64,000 nucleotides of DNA, from contig NZ_CP076444.2 of the NCBI RefSeq assembly GCF_020023735.2, positions 62,001 through 126,000 on the forward strand. The letters run 5' to 3'. This document shows, in pieces, positions 32,401 to 42,121 of this stretch. This stretch comes from Mycoavidus sp. HKI. GTDB taxonomy: Bacteria; Pseudomonadota; Gammaproteobacteria; Burkholderiales; Burkholderiaceae. The notes beneath the pieces are model-generated. The model was given only the letters and a program-made list of their open reading frames with translations. It made no database searches and had not been told where the DNA came from. Both the position numbers and the translations under genes were made by a program. How positions within the stretch are numbered: position 1 is the first letter of the stretch; each line of letters starts with the position of its first letter.

Positions 32401-33224
32401 GCGAAGGTGCGCGGGTTGGCAACCTCTACATTAACCGTAATATGATTGGTGCAGTGGTTGGCGTACAGCCATTTGGTGGCGAAGGTTTATCGGGGACCGG
32501 GCCAAAGGCGGGGGGGCCGCTTTATTTGCTACGCTTGCTGTCGCAACGGCCCTTGCAAGCACCCGCTAGGTTGACGTGGCGGCAAGCTTCGCGCAACGGG
32601 AGCTTAGTCGAGACGGCAACGACTCATGCTGCGGTGGCGAGATTGACTGCATACCGTGATTGGCTGACCGCACAAAATGATGCGCTGACCGCGCTGCGTT
32701 GCGAGCGCTACTTAAAACAAATCATCGTTGGCTCGACCTTTATCCTACCTGGCCCAACGGGCGAAGAAAACACCTATTCGCTGAAGTGCCGCGGGACCGT
32801 AAGGTGCGAGGCAGCTACGCTAAGCGGAGCGCGCGCACAACTGGCTGCCGCGTTAGCCACGGGGAATCATGCGCTGCTTGCCTCAGGCATCACGCATCAT
32901 CATGCTGACCCTAGCCACAACCATCCTGATATGGCATGGGTTCAGACTCTTCCCGCAATCCTCAAGCACCATGTCAGCGTAGAACGCTCTCTTGAAGATC
33001 CGTTTGATGCAGCATTATTCGAGGGGGAGCGGGCGCTGTTACAAACGCTTGTTAAGCGCATTGCTGCGCGCCCGGGTCCGCTGATTGGCATACAGAGCGT
33101 GGCGACTGGAGCACTGGCTTCTAATGAAGACGATTACATCCTGGAGCGGCTTTTAAGCGAAAGCTCGATTAGCCTCAACACAGCGGCCGCGGGGGGTAAT
33201 GCAAGTTTGATGACGATCACGTAA
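29472..33224 (+). CDS. putA: Bifunctional proline dehydrogenase / P5C dehydrogenase PutA
   Basis: The 1250-residue enzyme oxidises proline to glutamate in two steps. The FAD-binding barrel has KPGISIKLSALHPRY. The aldehyde dehydrogenase half has ISPWNFPLAIFMGQ, the NAD-binding FTGSTEVARLI and the catalytic Cys in SAGQRCSALRVL. A C-terminal domain of about 200 residues follows, as in long PutA proteins. The N-terminus starts directly with the helical dimerisation arm. The ribbon-helix-helix repressor domain of E. coli PutA is absent, so this protein should not control its own gene. Confidence 0.96.
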   Translation: MLTPLKQPQSSLRAAITAAYRRPEADSIIPLIDAAHLTAEQSVAARTLAGELVKALRTKSVGGGIKELLHEFSLSSQEGVALMCLAEALLRIPDSAAREALIRDKISHGDWKSHIAQKSSLFVNAAAWSLMLSGKLVASHSEIGLFAALSRLIGKGCEPLVRKGVEFAIQLMGEQFVCGETIAQALTNSRKLEAHNFLYSYDMLGEAALTDEDAQAYFTAYKQAIHAIGKVAGAHDIYAKPGISIKLSALHPRYTRAQKDRVMAELLPRVHALAALAHHYNIGLNIDAEEADRLELSLDLLEALCFDPAFAGWNGLGFVIQAYQKRCPFVIDYLIDLAVRSQRRLMVRLVKGAYWDSEIKRAQIDGLDGYPVYTRKIYTDVSYLACARKMLAAPAAIYPQFATHNAHTLAAIYHLAGPDYYAGQYEFQCLYGMGEPLYEALHNRCGIKRPCRIYAPVGMYESLLAYLVRRLLENGANTSFVNRIADETVTLDELIADPIEEALKVTPLGAAHPKIVLPRDLYKNERVNSSGLDLSDENQLARLSSVLYASMNMKWQAAPILGADIEMDGNSPVRNSFNPANKGDIVGTMIDASVADVKAALALACAAAPGWQMTLPVARAACLTRAADLLEAQKYTLISLLVREAGKSLASAVSEIREAVDFLRYYAAQIDHEFSNQTHRPLGPIVCISPWNFPLAIFMGQISAALAAGNPVLAKPAEQTPLIAAQAVRILHEAGVPIGVVQLLPGAGETVGAALVADERISGVMFTGSTEVARLIARTLATRLDGYGKPIPLIAETGGQNAMIVDSSALAEQVVADVLVSAFDSAGQRCSALRVLCVQEEVAERILTMLKGAMQELVIGNPGYLATDVGPVIDAAAKAALENHIETMRAKGHKVFQPRLLDASATGGFSNGTFVLPTLIEIESINELKHEVFGPVLHIIRYRRPALDLLLKAINRTGYGLTLGLHTRIDETITYVSEGARVGNLYINRNMIGAVVGVQPFGGEGLSGTGPKAGGPLYLLRLLSQRPLQAPARLTWRQASRNGSLVETATTHAAVARLTAYRDWLTAQNDALTALRCERYLKQIIVGSTFILPGPTGEENTYSLKCRGTVRCEAATLSGARAQLAAALATGNHALLASGITHHHADPSHNHPDMAWVQTLPAILKHHVSVERSLEDPFDAALFEGERALLQTLVKRIAARPGPLIGIQSVATGALASNEDDYILERLLSESSISLNTAAAGGNASLMTIT

Positions 33225-33317
33225 TTGAGTTTAACGAAACTTAACCAGCACCTTTAAAACAGGCTCGGTGATAGACGAGCTAATATCGATTTGACCAATC
33301 AAAACACAGAGGGACCA

Positions 33318-34463
33318 ATGGAACGAATGATTAAGCAAGTAATACGCATGATGCTAGCAGGGTTGTGTATGGGCATGGGCATGGTGGCTTTTGCACAGTC
33401 CGCCGAGGAGGTAAAAATTGGGTGTGCGGCACCGCTGACGGGGGCGCAAGCACATTACGGCCAAGATTTCCAGAATAGCATCCTACTTGCGGTAGAAGAT
33501 TTCAATGCAACTAAACCCACAATTGCGGGTAAGCCGATTCGGATCGTGCTGAATACGGCAGATGACCAGGCGGATCCCCGCACGGGTACTACCGTAGCGC
33601 AAAAGCTTGTCGATCAGGGCATTAAAGGGATGCTAGGTCATTTCAATTCGGGGACTACGATTCCGGCGTCTCGTATTTATGCCAATGCAGGCATTCCTCA
33701 AATCGCGATGGCGACTGCGGCCGAATATACCCAACAAGGTTTTAAAACAACCTTTCGTATGATGACTTCGGATACTCAGCAGGGGGCGGTGATTGGCGCT
33801 TTTGCAGTCAAACATCTCGGCTTTAAAAGGATTGCTATCGTTGATGATCGCTCGGCTTATGGTCAAGGTTTAGCGGATCAATTCGAAAAAGCTGCTAAAG
33901 CTGCGGGTGCCAAAATCATTGGCCGTGAATATAGCAGCGATAAAGCCGTTGATTTTAAGGGGGTTCTAACCAAGCTCAAGCGCGTCAACCCGCAAGCAAT
34001 TTTCTATGGCGGCGCTGATGCACAAGCGGCACCGATGGTTAAACAGATGCAAGCGCTTGATATAAAAGCCGTATTGATGGCCGGCGAGATGGTTAAATCA
34101 GAGACCTTTTTAAAGCTTGCCGGCAAAGCTGCCGAAGGTACTGTGGCCTCATTGGCAGGACAGTCTCTTGACGAAATGCCAGGTGGTAAGGAATATGCTG
34201 ATAAATATAAAAAGCGTTTTAACGAAAATGCGCAAACCTATGCGCCTTATGCCTACGATGGTGCGATGGCAATGTTTAATGCAATGAAAAGAGCTGACTC
34301 AACCGAGCCGGCAAAATATTTACCTTTGCTGGCTAAAACTGAAATGCCGTCAATCACCATGAAAATGCTCGCTTATGATGCGCGTGGCGATTTGAAGCAT
34401 GGCGATATTACGATTTATAAAGTGGTGAATGGACAGTGGCAGGCATTGTCTAGCATTAAATAG
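33318..34463 (+). CDS. Periplasmic branched-chain amino acid ABC transporter binding protein (LivK-like)
   Basis: The 381-residue protein has an N-terminal signal peptide (about residues 1-27, ending in MVAFAQSAEE). The mature part begins VKIGCAAPLTGAQAHYGQDF, the standard opening of leucine/isoleucine/valine-binding proteins. It delivers the amino acid to an inner-membrane ABC transporter. ATG 33318 is chosen because GAGGGA precedes it; an upstream TTG at 33291 is less likely. No livHMGF genes are nearby, so it is an orphan that must use a transporter encoded elsewhere. Confidence 0.93.
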   Translation: MERMIKQVIRMMLAGLCMGMGMVAFAQSAEEVKIGCAAPLTGAQAHYGQDFQNSILLAVEDFNATKPTIAGKPIRIVLNTADDQADPRTGTTVAQKLVDQGIKGMLGHFNSGTTIPASRIYANAGIPQIAMATAAEYTQQGFKTTFRMMTSDTQQGAVIGAFAVKHLGFKRIAIVDDRSAYGQGLADQFEKAAKAAGAKIIGREYSSDKAVDFKGVLTKLKRVNPQAIFYGGADAQAAPMVKQMQALDIKAVLMAGEMVKSETFLKLAGKAAEGTVASLAGQSLDEMPGGKEYADKYKKRFNENAQTYAPYAYDGAMAMFNAMKRADSTEPAKYLPLLAKTEMPSITMKMLAYDARGDLKHGDITIYKVVNGQWQALSSIK

Positions 34464-34490
34464 AGCTTTCACCCTGTAAATGTTCACTGA

Positions 34491-34525
34491 GCAACTTGCC
34501 CGTATAGCATCGCTGGGCAAGTTGC
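34491..34525. terminator. 11-bp perfect hairpin between convergent genes
   Basis: GCAACTTGCCC (34491-34501) pairs with GGGCAAGTTGC (34515-34525) around 13 bases, between the convergent livK-like and EamA genes. It lacks a T tract on either strand, so its role as a terminator is only suggested by position. Confidence 0.4.
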
Positions 34526-34604
34526 CGAGAATAAAAAATGAAGCGTGGTCGTTAAGCCACTGAGCCCCCTTTCTAAATTGCGCACTACAATTGCCCTATC
34601 CAGG

Positions 34605-35501
34605 CTAGCGCCAACTGACAGGAAGCATGAGTCGCTTGATCTTTCCTGAAGCTAATGCAGTCCCTGCCAAGATAGTGATGCACCCTACCACCATAGAGGT
34701 TGTTAGCTGCTCTCCCAGAAAGTACACCCCCCATAATGTCCCGAAAATAGGAACCAAGAAAGCGACCGACATTGCATACGATGCGCCGGCATGAGCGACG
34801 AGTCGAAAATAAAGTAAATACGCGACACCGCTACACAAGATGCCAAGCGCGCCAACCGCATGCCATGTGCTGAGGGCAATCGGCTGCTCTGGCCAAGTAA
34901 GTAGCGCTAGCGGCAAGAGTGTGATGGCAGCAAAAAACTGACTGCTAAAAGCGACTACGCCTGGTGATACGGCGGCTAGTCGCTGTTTAGAATAATTTGT
35001 AGCAAAAGCATAAAGTAAAGTGGCGCTCAGCACCGCCCCAATCGCAAGGGTGAGCGGGACACCGTGTTCGGTTGTCTTTTCCCCTTCATGCACTCTGCTG
35101 ACGACCAGGATGATGACACCCGTAAGCCCGACCGCTAAGCCTAATATCTGCATTTTGGTTAGTGGCGTGCGTAGCCATAAATAAGCAATCAACGCACCCC
35201 AGAGCGGGGTTGTGGTGTTTAGGATCGAATCAAAGCCTGCGTCGAGCGTAAGCGTTGAATAAGCAAATAAACAAAACGGCACAGCAGAATTGGTGATGCC
35301 TACAATGAAGAGGGGCCATATAAACTGGCGCAGGTGCGCGCGGGCAAGGGCGGTGCGTAATACCGGCAGCAGCACGAGCGAACCAATCCCAACCCGCAAT
35401 GCAATCAGCGCAATTGGACCAAACTCAGGCGTGCTAATACGCATGAAGAGAAACGATGAGCCCCAAATAGCGGCCAAAATAATCAATTCGATGAGATTCA
35501 T
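34605..35501 (-). CDS. EamA/DMT-family drug-metabolite exporter
   Basis: The 298-residue protein has ten predicted membrane helices in two five-helix halves. The N-terminus IILAAIWGSSFLFMRIS and the repeat FLVPIFGTLWGVYFLGEQLT near the C-terminus are typical EamA motifs. It is an inner-membrane exporter of small metabolites, substrate unknown. It starts 28 bp after the symporter gene and is probably the last gene of a three-gene unit. Confidence 0.92.
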   Translation of the reverse strand: MNLIELIILAAIWGSSFLFMRISTPEFGPIALIALRVGIGSLVLLPVLRTALARAHLRQFIWPLFIVGITNSAVPFCLFAYSTLTLDAGFDSILNTTTPLWGALIAYLWLRTPLTKMQILGLAVGLTGVIILVVSRVHEGEKTTEHGVPLTLAIGAVLSATLLYAFATNYSKQRLAAVSPGVVAFSSQFFAAITLLPLALLTWPEQPIALSTWHAVGALGILCSGVAYLLYFRLVAHAGASYAMSVAFLVPIFGTLWGVYFLGEQLTTSMVVGCITILAGTALASGKIKRLMLPVSWR

Positions 35502-35529
35502 GATGGTATTAGACGCGCAATGTGGGTTT

Positions 35530-36558
35530 TTATTTTGTGGACGTTCCTGGACGGCGTATTATCGGTTTGCCATCGGGGTCAGCGTTATAGCGCATGGCAC
35601 GTGCACGGTAGCGCTGCGCCAGTAAAGAGCCTACCATTAACTGCATTGGATGAAACAACATTAAGGGCAGGATGGCGACACCTACTGCATAACCGGCAAA
35701 AACGATTTGTGCAACGGCAATCCCTGAGGCCAAGCTTCTTTGTGATCCGCAAAATATAACGGCAATCTGGTCAGCTTGGTTAAAACCAGCAAGCTTGCTC
35801 AGAGATTTGGTGATGATCAGTGCTAGTGCTATCAGTACTCCATTCACAATGATCAGACCCACGAGTGAGCGTGGTGGAACCTGCAGCCACAAACCTTGTA
35901 CCACCGCCTCGCTAAAAGCAGTATAAGCAACCAGCGGAATCGCGCATTGTTCAATCAATTTCAGAATACGCGTATTACGTTCAAAACATGCACTGAGCCA
36001 GGGGCGGGTAATTTGGCCGATGATAAAAGGCACCAGCAAAAGCAATGTGATTTGCTTCACGGCAGACAGCCATAAAGTATTGCTGAACCCCTGTTGGCTA
36101 AGCAGTAAGCTGGCAAGTAACGGTGTGATAAGAATGCCGATCAGATTTGAGGCCGGGGCGGAACATATCGCAGCGGCTACATTACCCTTTGCGATTGAAG
36201 TGAAGGTAATCGATGCCTGTACGGTAGAGGGCAGCATACATAGAAACAAAACCCCCGTATATAAAGCTGGCGTAACCAGCGGTGAGAGAATGGGCTTGAG
36301 CGTTAAGCTAAGCAATGGAAAAATAATAAAGGTGCAACTGAAAATCAGCAGATGCAAGCGCCAATGGGCGGCGCCTGCTAGTAATGTTGCGCGTGGCAAT
36401 TTGGCGCCATGCATGAAAAACAGGATACTAATCGCGATATTCGCAGCCCAACCAAAAGCCATGGCCGCTTCACCCTGGCATGGCAGTACATTAGCCAGAA
36501 CAACTGCGCTGAGGATAGATACGGTGAGAAAATCTGGTAGAAACTTTGGGCGCATCAT
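35530..36558 (-). CDS. Bile acid:sodium symporter-family protein (YfeH-like)
   Basis: The 342-residue protein has about nine to ten membrane helices. Motifs such as FFMHGAKLPRATLL, CMLPSTVQASITFTSIAKGN and VIFCGSQRSLASG match the SBF-like subgroup related to E. coli YfeH. Members bring in organic anions with sodium, but the substrate of this subgroup is not established. Its start overlaps the stop of the upstream nitronate monooxygenase gene (ATGA), so the two are translationally coupled. Confidence 0.9.
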   Translation of the reverse strand: MMRPKFLPDFLTVSILSAVVLANVLPCQGEAAMAFGWAANIAISILFFMHGAKLPRATLLAGAAHWRLHLLIFSCTFIIFPLLSLTLKPILSPLVTPALYTGVLFLCMLPSTVQASITFTSIAKGNVAAAICSAPASNLIGILITPLLASLLLSQQGFSNTLWLSAVKQITLLLLVPFIIGQITRPWLSACFERNTRILKLIEQCAIPLVAYTAFSEAVVQGLWLQVPPRSLVGLIIVNGVLIALALIITKSLSKLAGFNQADQIAVIFCGSQRSLASGIAVAQIVFAGYAVGVAILPLMLFHPMQLMVGSLLAQRYRARAMRYNADPDGKPIIRRPGTSTK

Positions 36559-37514
36559 AGAGGGAAGTTAAATTGTCTTCGAGCTTGATTGTATTCGTCT
36601 TTTAAGCGTGTCACGAGCTCTACTACAGAAGGGCTATTCTCTATCAGTCCGACTCCTTGACCTGCTCCCCAAATATCTCGCCACGCTTTGGCCTGGTGGT
36701 TGTCAAAAACCATCTTTGATTTGTCCGCAGCGGGCAATTGATCTGGGTTTAATCCAGCATTAAGAATGCTTTGCCGAATATAGTTGCCGTGCACACCGGT
36801 AAAAATATTGGTGTAAATAATATCGGCTGCATTCGCCTCAATCAGCGCATTTTTATATTGATGGCATGCATTGGCTTCCTGCGTGGCGATAAAGCGGGTG
36901 CCAATATAAGCAAAATCGGCGCCCATGGCTTGGGTTGCAAAAATAGCTTGGCCCGTGGTGATCGCGCCAGAAAGGACAAGTGGCCCCTCAAAAAAGCGCC
37001 GTACCTCGCCGACTAATGCAAAGGGTGACAAAGTGCCGGCATGGCCACCTGCACCTGCTGCTACCAAAATCAAACCATCAACCCCAGCTTCTAGTGCTTT
37101 GTGCGCATGCCGGATACTGATTACGTCATGTAATACAATGCCGCCGTAGGCATGGACTGCGTCTATGAGCTCTTTAATTGGCTCGCGCAAGCTCGTGATA
37201 AAAATGGGCACCCGATGTTCAACGCAAACCCGCACATCGTGTTCAAGTCGCTCATTTGTGCTGTGCACAATCTGATTGACCGCAAGTGGGCCAATACACG
37301 CGTTGGGGTGCGACGTCCGGTAACTATCAAGCGCTTGCTCAATGCTCGTAAGCCAAGTATCAAGCAAGCCAGCAGGCCGCGCATTTAATGCCGGAAAAGC
37401 CCCCACAATGCCAGCTTGGCATTGTGCAAGCACCAATTCTGGGTAGCTAACGGTGAACATTGGTGCTGCAATAACAGGCAGAACGAGGTTTTGCAAAACT
37501 GAGGGTAGAGCCAT
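36555..37514 (-). CDS. Nitronate monooxygenase / FMN-dependent enoyl-reductase-like oxidoreductase
   Basis: The 319-residue TIM-barrel flavoprotein. The early motif PVIAAPMFTVSYPELVLA and the phosphate-binding GLILVAAGAGGHAGTLSPFALV identify the 2-nitropropane dioxygenase-like family. The family oxidises alkyl nitronates such as propionate 3-nitronate, but substrates are often unknown. It is the first gene of a unit with the symporter and EamA genes. A palindrome (37534-37553) lies just upstream of its start. Confidence 0.88.
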   Translation of the reverse strand: MALPSVLQNLVLPVIAAPMFTVSYPELVLAQCQAGIVGAFPALNARPAGLLDTWLTSIEQALDSYRTSHPNACIGPLAVNQIVHSTNERLEHDVRVCVEHRVPIFITSLREPIKELIDAVHAYGGIVLHDVISIRHAHKALEAGVDGLILVAAGAGGHAGTLSPFALVGEVRRFFEGPLVLSGAITTGQAIFATQAMGADFAYIGTRFIATQEANACHQYKNALIEANAADIIYTNIFTGVHGNYIRQSILNAGLNPDQLPAADKSKMVFDNHQAKAWRDIWGAGQGVGLIENSPSVVELVTRLKDEYNQARRQFNFPL

Positions 37515-37533
37515 TACATTTCCGCTTTTGAGG

Positions 37534-37553
37534 AATCACGGCACAGCGTGATT
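37534..37553. promoter_or_regulatory. Palindrome before the nitronate monooxygenase gene
   Basis: AATCACG (37534-37540) and CGTGATT (37547-37553) are separated by six bases, 20 bp before the start codon. The spacing fits either an operator or a small leader hairpin. Confidence 0.4.
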
Positions 37554-37710
37554 GATGTATTTGCTGGAAAGAACGCGTACTTTACACACCCGGCACAACC
37601 TTATTTTTTAGAGGTTATCTGCAAACGCCCCAACGGATGCTGACCTTACGCTGAAGATTAAATTTCCATCCTTGCCGGCGCGGCTTAACGAGTTGCTAGC
37701 GAGAGCATGA

Positions 37711-38739
37711 TCAAGCTGCACAGTCTGCATCAGCACGCATCCCTAGCCGTGTGAGTAGAGCGCGGTCGGCTTCTGCTTGTGGGTTTGCCGTGGTTAACAG
37801 TTTTTCGCCGTAAAAAATTGAATTTGCACCAGCGAAAAAACATAGCGCTTGTAACGCCGAATCCATCTGTTCGCGGCCGGCCGACAAGCGCACCATCGCG
37901 CGTGGCATGGTGAGGCGTGCTACTGCAATCGTGCGCACAAATTCAAATGGATCTAGCGGCTCAGTGCCGGCTAACGGCGTGCCTTCAACTTGCACGAGAT
38001 TATTAATCGGTACTGATTCTGGATAAGGGTCTAAATTAGCGAGCTGGGCAATCAGCCCTGCCCGTTCGCGGCGTGACTCACCTAGGCCGACGATGCCGCC
38101 ACAACACACGTTAATCCCCGCTTCGCGCACATGCTCAAGCGTATTCAGCCGCTCTTGGTAGGTGCGAGTGCTGATGATCTGCCCATAAAACTCAGGGGAG
38201 GTATCCAAGTTGTGGTTGTAATAATCAAGGCCCGCGTCTTTAAGCGCTTGCGCTTGCGTTTCTTCGAGCATGCCTAGAGTGACGCAAGTCTCAAGCCCTA
38301 GAGCTTTAACCCCGCGAATCATCTCCATCACAGGTGCCAGATGTCGCTCTTTGGGGCTGCGCCAGGCCGCGCCCATGCAAAAGCGGGTGGCGCCATGTGC
38401 TTTAGCCGCCTGTGCTGCCGCTAGCACTTCATCAAGGGGCATTAATTTATCGGCGTCAACGCCAGTATCATAGTGTGAAGATTGCGGGCAATACGCGCAA
38501 TCCTCTGGGCAGCCACCGGTTTTGATGGAGAGCAAAGTGGACAATTGCACGACGTTTGCATCGAAATGAGCGCGATGGGTTTGTTGGGCGCGAAACAACA
38601 AATCATTGAACGGTAACTCATATAGCGCAAGGATGTCGGCGATTTTCCAAGGAGCTGCGTTAGCCTCATTAGTCGCGCAAGCTAAAGGCGTCAGGGCCGT
38701 GGATGGAGCAGTGTGCTCCGCACAAGTCGCTTGTGTCAT
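37711..38739 (-). CDS. bioB: Biotin synthase
   Basis: The 342-residue radical SAM enzyme inserts sulfur into dethiobiotin. The cluster-binding motif CPEDCAYC is present near the first third, followed by the family's barrel motifs ([22 protein letters not shown] and [10 protein letters not shown]). ATG 38739 follows GAGGGA, an ideal ribosome site. An in-frame TTG at 38754 overlaps the bioD stop but is less likely. It is the last gene of the biotin operon. Confidence 0.97.
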   Translation of the reverse strand: MTQATCAEHTAPSTALTPLACATNEANAAPWKIADILALYELPFNDLLFRAQQTHRAHFDANVVQLSTLLSIKTGGCPEDCAYCPQSSHYDTGVDADKLMPLDEVLAAAQAAKAHGATRFCMGAAWRSPKERHLAPVMEMIRGVKALGLETCVTLGMLEETQAQALKDAGLDYYNHNLDTSPEFYGQIISTRTYQERLNTLEHVREAGINVCCGGIVGLGESRRERAGLIAQLANLDPYPESVPINNLVQVEGTPLAGTEPLDPFEFVRTIAVARLTMPRAMVRLSAGREQMDSALQALCFFAGANSIFYGEKLLTTANPQAEADRALLTRLGMRADADCAA

Positions 38740-38750
38740 TTTTCCCTCTA

Positions 38751-39470
38751 TCAAAGGCGCTTAGCGCAGAGCGCGAGCAGTGGATCAATATTTAAATGAA
38801 GTGCGGCGGCCGCAGCCGACGGAGATTCCAAATACGGAATTTTACCTAATAGTGGCGCGTTGTACTGCTGCTCAAAACGCATGCGCAGTGTAGCAACGTT
38901 TTCATCAAGGTAACGCATAGTCGGATCAATTTGATTGGCGACCCAGCCAACGAATGTGAGCCCGCTCGCACAAATCGCCGCGGCACTCAATAATGCGTGA
39001 TTTAAACAACCAAGACGTAAACCCACCACGAGCACTACCGGCAGTTTTAACGCGCAAGCAAGATCGGCGGTATCATAATGGTCATCAAGCGGTACTCGAA
39101 AGCCACCTACGCCCTCGACCACAACGCAATCAGCTGCTTGAGCTACTGTAGCATAACATTGTCTGATCTGCTCGATATCGAAGCGGATTCCTTCTTGCCT
39201 GGCGGCGAGATGCGGGGCACAGGCTTCTTTGCATAGGTAAGGCGTGGTCAAGGTACGCGGCAAGGTAACGTTTGCTGCGTGCGCAAGAAAATCAGCATCT
39301 TCATTATGCCAAACGCCATTGCGGTATTCTGCACCTGCTGCAATTGGCTTCATGGCGGCTGTGCGTAGACCGCGAGCGCCGAAGGCACTCAGTAATGCGG
39401 CCGAGGTAAGCGTTTTGCCAATCTCAGTATCGGTGCCGGTAACAAAAAAAGAATAGGATAGATTCATCAA
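38751..39470 (-). CDS. bioD: Dethiobiotin synthetase
   Basis: The 239-residue ATP-dependent enzyme forms the ureido ring of dethiobiotin. The P-loop variant [12 protein letters not shown] and the conserved [12 protein letters not shown] are clear. The start overlaps the stop of bioF by four bases (ATGA), so translation is coupled. It is followed by bioB after a short gap. Confidence 0.96.
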   Translation of the reverse strand: MMNLSYSFFVTGTDTEIGKTLTSAALLSAFGARGLRTAAMKPIAAGAEYRNGVWHNEDADFLAHAANVTLPRTLTTPYLCKEACAPHLAARQEGIRFDIEQIRQCYATVAQAADCVVVEGVGGFRVPLDDHYDTADLACALKLPVVLVVGLRLGCLNHALLSAAAICASGLTFVGWVANQIDPTMRYLDENVATLRMRFEQQYNAPLLGKIPYLESPSAAAAALHLNIDPLLALCAKRL

Positions 39471-40663
39471 ATTTCAGGGGCCAGTAATGCAGCGCTGAGT
39501 TGCTCAAGGTCGGCCGGCGAGTGATTCGCCGACAATGAAATGCGTAATCTTGACGCACCTGGTGCGACCGTGGGGGGGCGGATGGCAGGTACCCATAGTC
39601 CTTTTGCGTCAAGCTGCGCGGCGAGGGTAAGGGTCGGTGCATTCTCACCGATAATCAATGGTTGGATCGCGGTTATAGAATCGATTGATTGCCAATCGGT
39701 GTTCTGTAATAACGTGCGTGTTTGCGTGATCCGCTGTTGCAGCTGTCGGCGTCTGGTTTGCCCTTCGTTGCTGGCAATCAGAGTCAGGCTAGCAGACGCC
39801 GCGTGAGCGACAGCTGGCGGTGAGGCGGTGGTGAAAATATAGGGCCGTGCACGTTGTATCAGCCATTCAATCACAGTGTCGTGCGCAATCACAAAAGCGC
39901 CCGCTACGCCGGCTGCTTTACCGAGCGTGGCAACATAAACCAGGCGCGGTGAGCGTAGCCCAAATGCTGATACTGTTCCGGCGCCATTGCTGCCCAGTAC
40001 GCCAAAGCCATGGGCATCGTCTACCACCAGCCAAGCATGATATTTTTCAGCCAAAGCAAGCAGCTGATCAAGCGGTGCAATATCTCCATCCATACTGAAA
40101 AGAGCATCTGTCACAATCAGCTTCAACGGAGTTTTGCAAGCGCTTAATAAAGTTTCAAGGGCGCTCGTATCTACGTGTGGGTAGATTTGTACATTAGCCC
40201 GCGAGAGGCGTGCCCCATCGATTAATGAAGCGTGATTAAGGGCGTCTGAAAAAATGGTTGCCGTCGGTTCAGGTGAATTTTTGGCTGGGCTTGCGAGCGC
40301 AGACAGCGTAGCAAGATTGGCCATATAGCCGGTGCAAAAATAGAGTGCGCGCGGCCTATCAATAAATCCACCGGCGAAGGCTGCAAGTTCATCTTCAAGC
40401 GCGGCATGGGCTCGTGAATGTCCTCCCAACAAATGTGAGCCGCCGCTGCCTACGCCATAACGCGCGGCGCCCTCGACAAAAGCCGCAATCAACTTAGGAT
40501 GACTGGCCAGTCCTAAATAATCATTGCTTGCAAAGTTGACCATAGTCCGCCCATCAACCTGCATATGCGTGGCACAGCCTGTTTCAGTGCAGCGTCGCTG
40601 GCGGCGCAAAGCCTGTGCATCAAGGTCCTGTAGATTGGTTAAAAGGGTCGTCAGGGATTCCAT
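39467..40663 (-). CDS. bioF: 8-amino-7-oxononanoate synthase
   Basis: The 398-residue PLP enzyme condenses pimeloyl thioester and alanine. Visible motifs are [21 protein letters not shown] and the lysine-containing region [16 protein letters not shown] that binds PLP. The start lies two bases after the bioA stop. Length is normal. It is part of the bioA-F-D-B run. Confidence 0.96.
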   Translation of the reverse strand: MESLTTLLTNLQDLDAQALRRQRRCTETGCATHMQVDGRTMVNFASNDYLGLASHPKLIAAFVEGAARYGVGSGGSHLLGGHSRAHAALEDELAAFAGGFIDRPRALYFCTGYMANLATLSALASPAKNSPEPTATIFSDALNHASLIDGARLSRANVQIYPHVDTSALETLLSACKTPLKLIVTDALFSMDGDIAPLDQLLALAEKYHAWLVVDDAHGFGVLGSNGAGTVSAFGLRSPRLVYVATLGKAAGVAGAFVIAHDTVIEWLIQRARPYIFTTASPPAVAHAASASLTLIASNEGQTRRRQLQQRITQTRTLLQNTDWQSIDSITAIQPLIIGENAPTLTLAAQLDAKGLWVPAIRPPTVAPGASRLRISLSANHSPADLEQLSAALLAPEI

Positions 40664-40665
40664 TT

Positions 40666-42048
40666 TTAGGCCTGTTCAGCGAGCACTTGCTCTAGCGTGG
40701 CGCAGGTACGTGCGGCCAGCAAGGTGATTTCCTCGCTAGATAAAATATACGGTGGCATAAGATATACCGTGTTGCCGATTGGACGTAGCAGAAGCTCGTT
40801 GTGCAAGGCACGCTCAAAGAAACGACGTGCAAAAGTCACCGGTGGCGTAGACGTTTTGTTTGAATTCTTATCAAGAGCCTTATCCGTAGTAACGGTTTTG
40901 GGTATTACATCAAACGCAATAATTGTTCCACAGCGGCGTAGATGGCGCACTTGCGGGTTGGCGGCTAGTGGTTCCAAAAGGCCGGCAAGAGTCTCTGATT
41001 TTGAGTGATTACGCGTCAGCACATCCTCTGTCTCAAACAAATCAAGTGTAGCAAGGGCGGCTCGACATGCGAGCGGATTGCCGGTGTACGAATGTGAGTG
41101 CAAAAAACCACGGGCGGTGTCATCGTCATAAAATGCAGCATAAATTGCCTCACGTGTTAAGACCGCGGATAGCGGCAAATAGCCTCCACTAATGCCTTTT
41201 GATAAGCACAAAAAATCAGGTTGGATGGAAGCTTGTTCATAAGCAAAGAAAGTGCCGGTGCGCCCGCATCCGACGGCAATTTCATCGGCAATCAAATGCA
41301 CTTCATAGCGGTCGCATAGAGTCCGTAATTCCGCGATAAAGCATGGGTCATGCATGGCCATTCCCGCGGCGCATTGCACGAGCGGTTCAATGATGATTGC
41401 CGCTATATGAGTGTGCCGCGCTTCTAGTAATTCAGTTATGGCAGCAATGCTACGCCGAGCGACATCAGCGGCTGATTCACCCGCGCGAGCTTGACGTGCG
41501 TCGGGTGAAGGGGCAACATGAGCGTGCCGCAAAAGAGGATCATATGCAGTCTTAAAGAGTGCCACGTCAGTGACGCCAAGTGCGCCGATGGTTTCACCAT
41601 GATAGCCATTGGCGATGCAGACAAACTCCTGTTTGCTTGGGCGCATGGTATTACGCCAATAATGAAAACTCATCTTCAGCGCAATTTCGACGGCGGATGC
41701 TCCATCAGAGGCAAAAAATGCATGACCCAGCACGCCTCCTGTGAGAGCCGATAAGCGCTCTGCCAATTCAATTGCGGGCGCGTGGGTGCAACCTGCCAGC
41801 ATGGCATGCTCAAGGGTATCAAGTTGCGCTTTGATCGCATCATTGATGTGCGCATTGGTATGGCCAAACAGATTGACCCACCATGAGCTAATGGCATCAA
41901 GATAGCGCTGTCCATCAACGTCGTATAACCATGCACCTGCGCCACGTGCCAGAGGTACCAGTGGTAGTTGCTCATGGTGCTTCATTTGCGTGCAGGGGTG
42001 CCAGACGGCGCGCTGACTGCGCGTAATCCATTCGTTTGAAAGTTTCAT
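40666..42048 (-). CDS. bioA: Adenosylmethionine-8-amino-7-oxononanoate aminotransferase
   Basis: The 460-residue (from ATG 42048) class III PLP aminotransferase uses S-adenosylmethionine as amino donor. Motifs include [18 protein letters not shown] near the N-terminus, [14 protein letters not shown] and the PLP lysine in [14 protein letters not shown]. The start is not certain: ATG 42066 or 42064-adjacent codons would add six residues. An open frame extends to 42225 but would run into mnmC. TATAAT on the minus strand (42079-42074) lies just upstream, supporting a promoter here and the 42048 start. Confidence 0.94.
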   Translation of the reverse strand: MKLSNEWITRSQRAVWHPCTQMKHHEQLPLVPLARGAGAWLYDVDGQRYLDAISSWWVNLFGHTNAHINDAIKAQLDTLEHAMLAGCTHAPAIELAERLSALTGGVLGHAFFASDGASAVEIALKMSFHYWRNTMRPSKQEFVCIANGYHGETIGALGVTDVALFKTAYDPLLRHAHVAPSPDARQARAGESAADVARRSIAAITELLEARHTHIAAIIIEPLVQCAAGMAMHDPCFIAELRTLCDRYEVHLIADEIAVGCGRTGTFFAYEQASIQPDFLCLSKGISGGYLPLSAVLTREAIYAAFYDDDTARGFLHSHSYTGNPLACRAALATLDLFETEDVLTRNHSKSETLAGLLEPLAANPQVRHLRRCGTIIAFDVIPKTVTTDKALDKNSNKTSTPPVTFARRFFERALHNELLLRPIGNTVYLMPPYILSSEEITLLAARTCATLEQVLAEQA

Positions 42049-42073
42049 CTTGCCAGTATTCATCATGCTTTTA

Positions 42074-42079
42074 ATTATA
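42074..42079 (-). promoter_or_regulatory. Candidate -10 element of the bioAFDB promoter
   Basis: TATAAT on the minus strand 26 bp before ATG 42048. No convincing -35 hexamer is seen and no BirA-type biotin operator is recognisable. Confidence 0.45.
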
Positions 42080-42121
42080 GGTGTAGTGTATCGTGTTGGG
42101 CTCGAGGCTGATTTTATAACC

